A stretch of DNA of 64,000 bases from Perilla frutescens (lineage: Eukaryota > Streptophyta > Magnoliopsida > Lamiales > Lamiaceae): positions 70,072,317 to 70,136,316 of the forward strand of contig BRKX01000001.1 of NCBI GenBank assembly GCA_026008535.1. The letters are read 5' to 3'. The translations under genes were made by a program, and so were the position numbers. The notes below the pieces were generated by a model that was not told where the DNA came from, ran no database searches, and saw nothing but the letters and a program-made list of their open reading frames with translations. Positions 60,724 through 64,000 of this stretch are shown here, one piece after another; the first letter of the stretch is position 1, and each line of letters starts with the position of its first letter.

Positions 60724-63296
60724 GTGTGGGATGATCAAGAAACAGCTGCCATTCGGCTCTCTCTCTGTCTCAAAGACGGAATTTTTTAGGAATAATGTTT
60801 TGCTCCTCTCTTATTTTATTTTCTGATTTCGTATATTTTTTTTCTCTGACTTTGCATCGGTCTGGTGGATCTCTGCATTTTCTCTAACTATAATATTTTT
60901 TGGGGGGTTATTTTTTGCTGTCTAATGTATAACTAAAAGATTGATTTTCAGTTATTTTCCCTCTCTAAAGGCGTTTTCTCTCTCCTCTTCTGGCGGGATT
61001 CAGCTGCAGGGGCGGTTGTTCCAACTATTGATTCCCTTCTTTTTTTCACATGGTTAAAATAGGACAAAATTTTAAATATCTATTGATTTATTATCCTCGT
61101 AACATAAATATTTGTGTCGTGTTATAGCTATATCTATATCTATATGTTTTTTTTTTTTACTTTTTTTTTGTTTGAAGCATATATATGACTTTTTTACTTT
61201 AATTGTCTTACCAAATAGCATCTATTATTATTTATTACAATAGAGTGGTTGAAAGAGCTTTAATCAACGTGCTGGCACAACATTTTTCACCTTGATATTT
61301 ATATGGATATTTTATGGTTTTGAAATAAATAAAAACAATTCGCTTTTAAATTTCTTATTCAAGTGTGTGTATAACTGTATAAGTAAATGGTTTCTTTAAA
61401 ACCTTTTTTTTAATAATGATAAATAAGTAGTTTCACATTTATCTTATTAATTTTTCATGTTATCTTCTTACGCGTACTTCATTGAATCTTTCACATTTAA
61501 ATAAAACTTTTGCTTAGTTTTATAATGTACAAGAAGTTCATTTATCTTTTCTTAGCTGGTGCCTTATTATTTCCAAATTAAGTGAAAAAAAGTGAAAGCA
61601 TTAGATCCTATATTGAGAAAGCATTTTCATCTCCTTGAGTTCATTTAATCAATGATGTAGGGTAAGCTCGTGATCGAAAGATTATAAGTTCACATTTTCG
61701 AGACTTAAATTTATCTAATCACAAGAAAATGAAAACATTCTTAATATTTTGTTACTTTACAATTGACTCACGATCAAACTTTTTTTTATGTTACTTATGA
61801 GTTATGAGTTTATGTTACTTATGAGTTATGAGTGATCATTTAATTGATTGAACACTCCAATTAAGAAGCACAAAAAGTTAAGTGTTCTTTTAACAAATAA
61901 TCCAATTATTTTGTTTCTAACAAAAAATCCAATTCCTTTTGTCCTCAATTATACCAAGTGCACTGCTTCACATTTATAATTCATTGACATCAACACCATG
62001 ATAAAAATAAATAAATAAATAGGGATCTTGTGTCGCCTTTACATAAACCGATAGGCATAAGCGTCAATATTAAATTTTATTCAGTTAAGGTGAAGATACT
62101 TGAAGCAAATTTGAATGACATTTAATTAAATTAAAGATTTAAAAATTTATTAAGATAAACTAATTGATTATACCAAGAAAATAGAAAGAATCTAGCTACT
62201 CTTGGATAGAGGATAACACGACTATATAATCTCTCCAAAAAAAAAAATCTATAAATACAAATATGAAATTATGAACAAATTAAATGGAATCAACTTAGAA
62301 TTCTCAGACATTCCAACAAGGTATTCACTGGAGCAACAAACTTGTCTTCATCAATTAATTGATAAACAATAAAAATGCAAAAAATATATCATTAAAAATA
62401 TATATATACATAGTAGATGCCAGACTGATCCCGAGCAATATTAGACTAGTTAACTGTAGTTTATTGAATATTAATGTTGAGATAATTAACTATTAATTAA
62501 TACTTTCGTAATATTCTATGTGCGTGTTTCTGTAGTGAATGTATAAGTTTTCTCTCTCAAGAAAAAATGTAGGAGAGAGAATAATTTTGTTCTCTGACAA
62601 GTCACAACATGCATTGCACAATGAGAAATGAAATGAGTGGCTATTGTGTAAAAAACTGAAGGCTTCACAACTAAAAGTCTAACAACAACAAAAAGTGTTA
62701 AACAAACTGCCAAATTTTAAGAAAGAAAGAGACAAGCAAAAATAAAATTAAACAAACTGATGTTTCATCATGTTAAGAATATATAGCTACACATGATGAA
62801 ATAAACTGACATTACATCAATGTTTGATGAGAAATAAAAAGGAATATCAACAAACTAACTACTTTCGAAGTAGCAGAAACAGCAGAGTACATAACTTCAA
62901 TTGTAAAGATCAATTTCTTGTTAAATTGCTTCATAATAAGTCTATAAAACTTCTGCATAAATTAAAATATCCGTTTCTGCAGAACCGAACATGAGATTTT
63001 CGCCTCATAATTAAGGAGAATATACACGCAATCAAAAATACGAAAGTACTCACATTATAGAGAATGAGCAATGCTAGTGTTTTTGATTAAATATCTTCTT
63101 AACATCAAGGGTGTCGAGACTAGAGTTCAGAATCCAGAAAAATAAAATTAAGAAAAAAGAAAAAAATCGACATTCTCTGTTGTCAGGTACAAAAAGATGC
63201 ATGGATTGGTCACTGGTCAGGATATACATATATATGCAAGCATTTTCAATAGGCAAATTAATCAAACAATGTACGTACATCTATATATGAATGCAA
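60721..63296. other. Intergenic between two PAT genes
   Basis: AT-rich. An 18-bp direct repeat, TTATGTTACTTATGAGTTATGAGT-like, occurs near 61786-61832. Short frames (62516-62713, 63074-63280) have no family features. The right end is the 3' UTR of the second PAT gene. Confidence 0.5.
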
Positions 63297-64000
63297 TCAC
63301 CTTATCTTTTCATCATCATCATCATAAGCCGTAGGATCTTGAGCGCTGAGGGTTTCGTCTTGATCAATGGAAAGGAGGAAAGGATCATAGGTTGTTGTTT
63401 TACTTCCTCTGTCCTTGACACTGTCTTCAAATCCATTGATATTGATACCAAGCTCGAGGAGGTCTACCTTCTTGTTCGACTTGGTAATGTCCCAACCGAA
63501 CCTCTTGTTTATGGATTCGGAAACTGTCTCGACTTCCTCAGTCACCCATTCGCGGAAGTTAACTAGAGAAGGCACCATCCCAGAGAAAAGGGTCTCCTTC
63601 ACATTCTTCATCACCCCGCGGTTATATGGATTCTCCTTGTGGCCATATAAGCACCGGAAGTTCTCGTATGTTGTCTGTTCATTACTAGACTAGATACATA
63701 TTAGTGTACTATACATACAACTAGAAGATCAGATGAGATCAGATGGATAGTAATTAATAATTGATTTGATGGTTAATTAATTAACCTGATTGGTGATGAT
63801 GAGATAATAATGGAAGAGACTGAGGCCACCGACAAACCAAACTGTAATGAAGCAGTAGACCATTAGGAAGACCAAGACAACATCCCCCGTCATTACTCTC
63901 CATGTCCACGTCTGACCAGTTTCTTTGAGGACGTTCAATAAAGAGAATGTAAAAACATATAGACACAAGATTGTTGAGGTTGATATAAACAAGATGAAAG
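63297..64000 (-). CDS. Second DHHC-type S-acyltransferase, 3' part only (runs off the window)
   Basis: The last exon is 63297-63674 (126 codons including the stop). The preceding exon is 63786 to beyond 64000. The visible part starts within membrane helix 3 (ISTSTILCLYVF), includes helix 4 (VFLMVYCFITVWFVGGLSLFHYYL) and reaches TTYENFRCLYGHKENPYNRG and an acidic tail ending DDDDEKIR. Exon junctions fall at the same codons as in the gene at 58443-60428. The two are adjacent paralogues in the same orientation, probably an old tandem duplication given how far the tails have diverged. The DHHC motif itself lies outside the window. Confidence 0.92.

Overview
The window is nuclear DNA of a flowering plant, most likely a eudicot. 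It carries GT-AG introns, AT-rich intergenic DNA full of transposons, and plant-specific genes: a chloroplast chlorophyll-synthesis cyclase, a small basic aquaporin, plant COX5C, an HIR protein and a phylloplanin-like secreted protein. Nothing in it allows a species to be named. Exons were placed by reading splice signals and keeping the frame open. In every multi-exon model listed as CDS, exon lengths sum to a multiple of three, apart from the last model, which runs off the window; the broken transposase fits the same test but has three internal stops.

Layout. 0-3.5 kb is a nested transposon nest: a hAT-like element in a paralogous LRR-gene scrap, itself hit by two MULE-like elements of about 800 bp with perfect 9-bp target duplications. 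3.5-5.7 kb is a DnaJ72-like gene (minus) whose last coding segment is split by a 1.14-kb hAT element. 7.7-10.0 kb is a six-exon secreted LRR protein gene (minus). 11.8-13.5 kb holds three small DNA transposons. 14.5-16.7 kb is calmodulin (plus) with a repeat-filled 1.8-kb intron. 18.2-18.7 kb is a phylloplanin-like gene (minus) with a one-base frame break. 21.2-23.2 kb is an FSH-type serine hydrolase (plus). 24.2-27.2 kb is a kinase-like protein with a probably inactive domain (plus). 28.2-31.2 kb is proteasome subunit alpha-3 (minus). 33.2-35.8 kb is an HIR protein with a leader intron (minus). 37.4-38.9 kb is COX5C with a leader intron (minus).

39.9-53.5 kb is a three-level insertion. A Stowaway-like MITE is split by a 13.4-kb element with 15-bp terminal inverted repeats and a 3-bp TTA duplication. 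That element is in turn split by a young Ty1/copia retrotransposon. Without the copia the large element is about 8.0 kb. It holds a MULE-type transposase gene (three in-frame stops) convergent with an uninterrupted six-exon DUF1985/Ulp1 protease gene. Three clusters of palindromes built on CGTGACAATATTGTCACG lie at the two gene starts and between the gene ends. This is the most unusual object in the window.

53.9-64 kb returns to host genes: aquaporin SIP1 (plus), Mg-protoporphyrin IX monomethyl ester cyclase CHL27/CRD1 (minus), and two adjacent DHHC palmitoyltransferase genes (minus), the second running off the window. The host genes are unrelated housekeeping and stress genes and form no shared pathway. 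No rRNA, tRNA, CRISPR or bacterial operon structure was seen.
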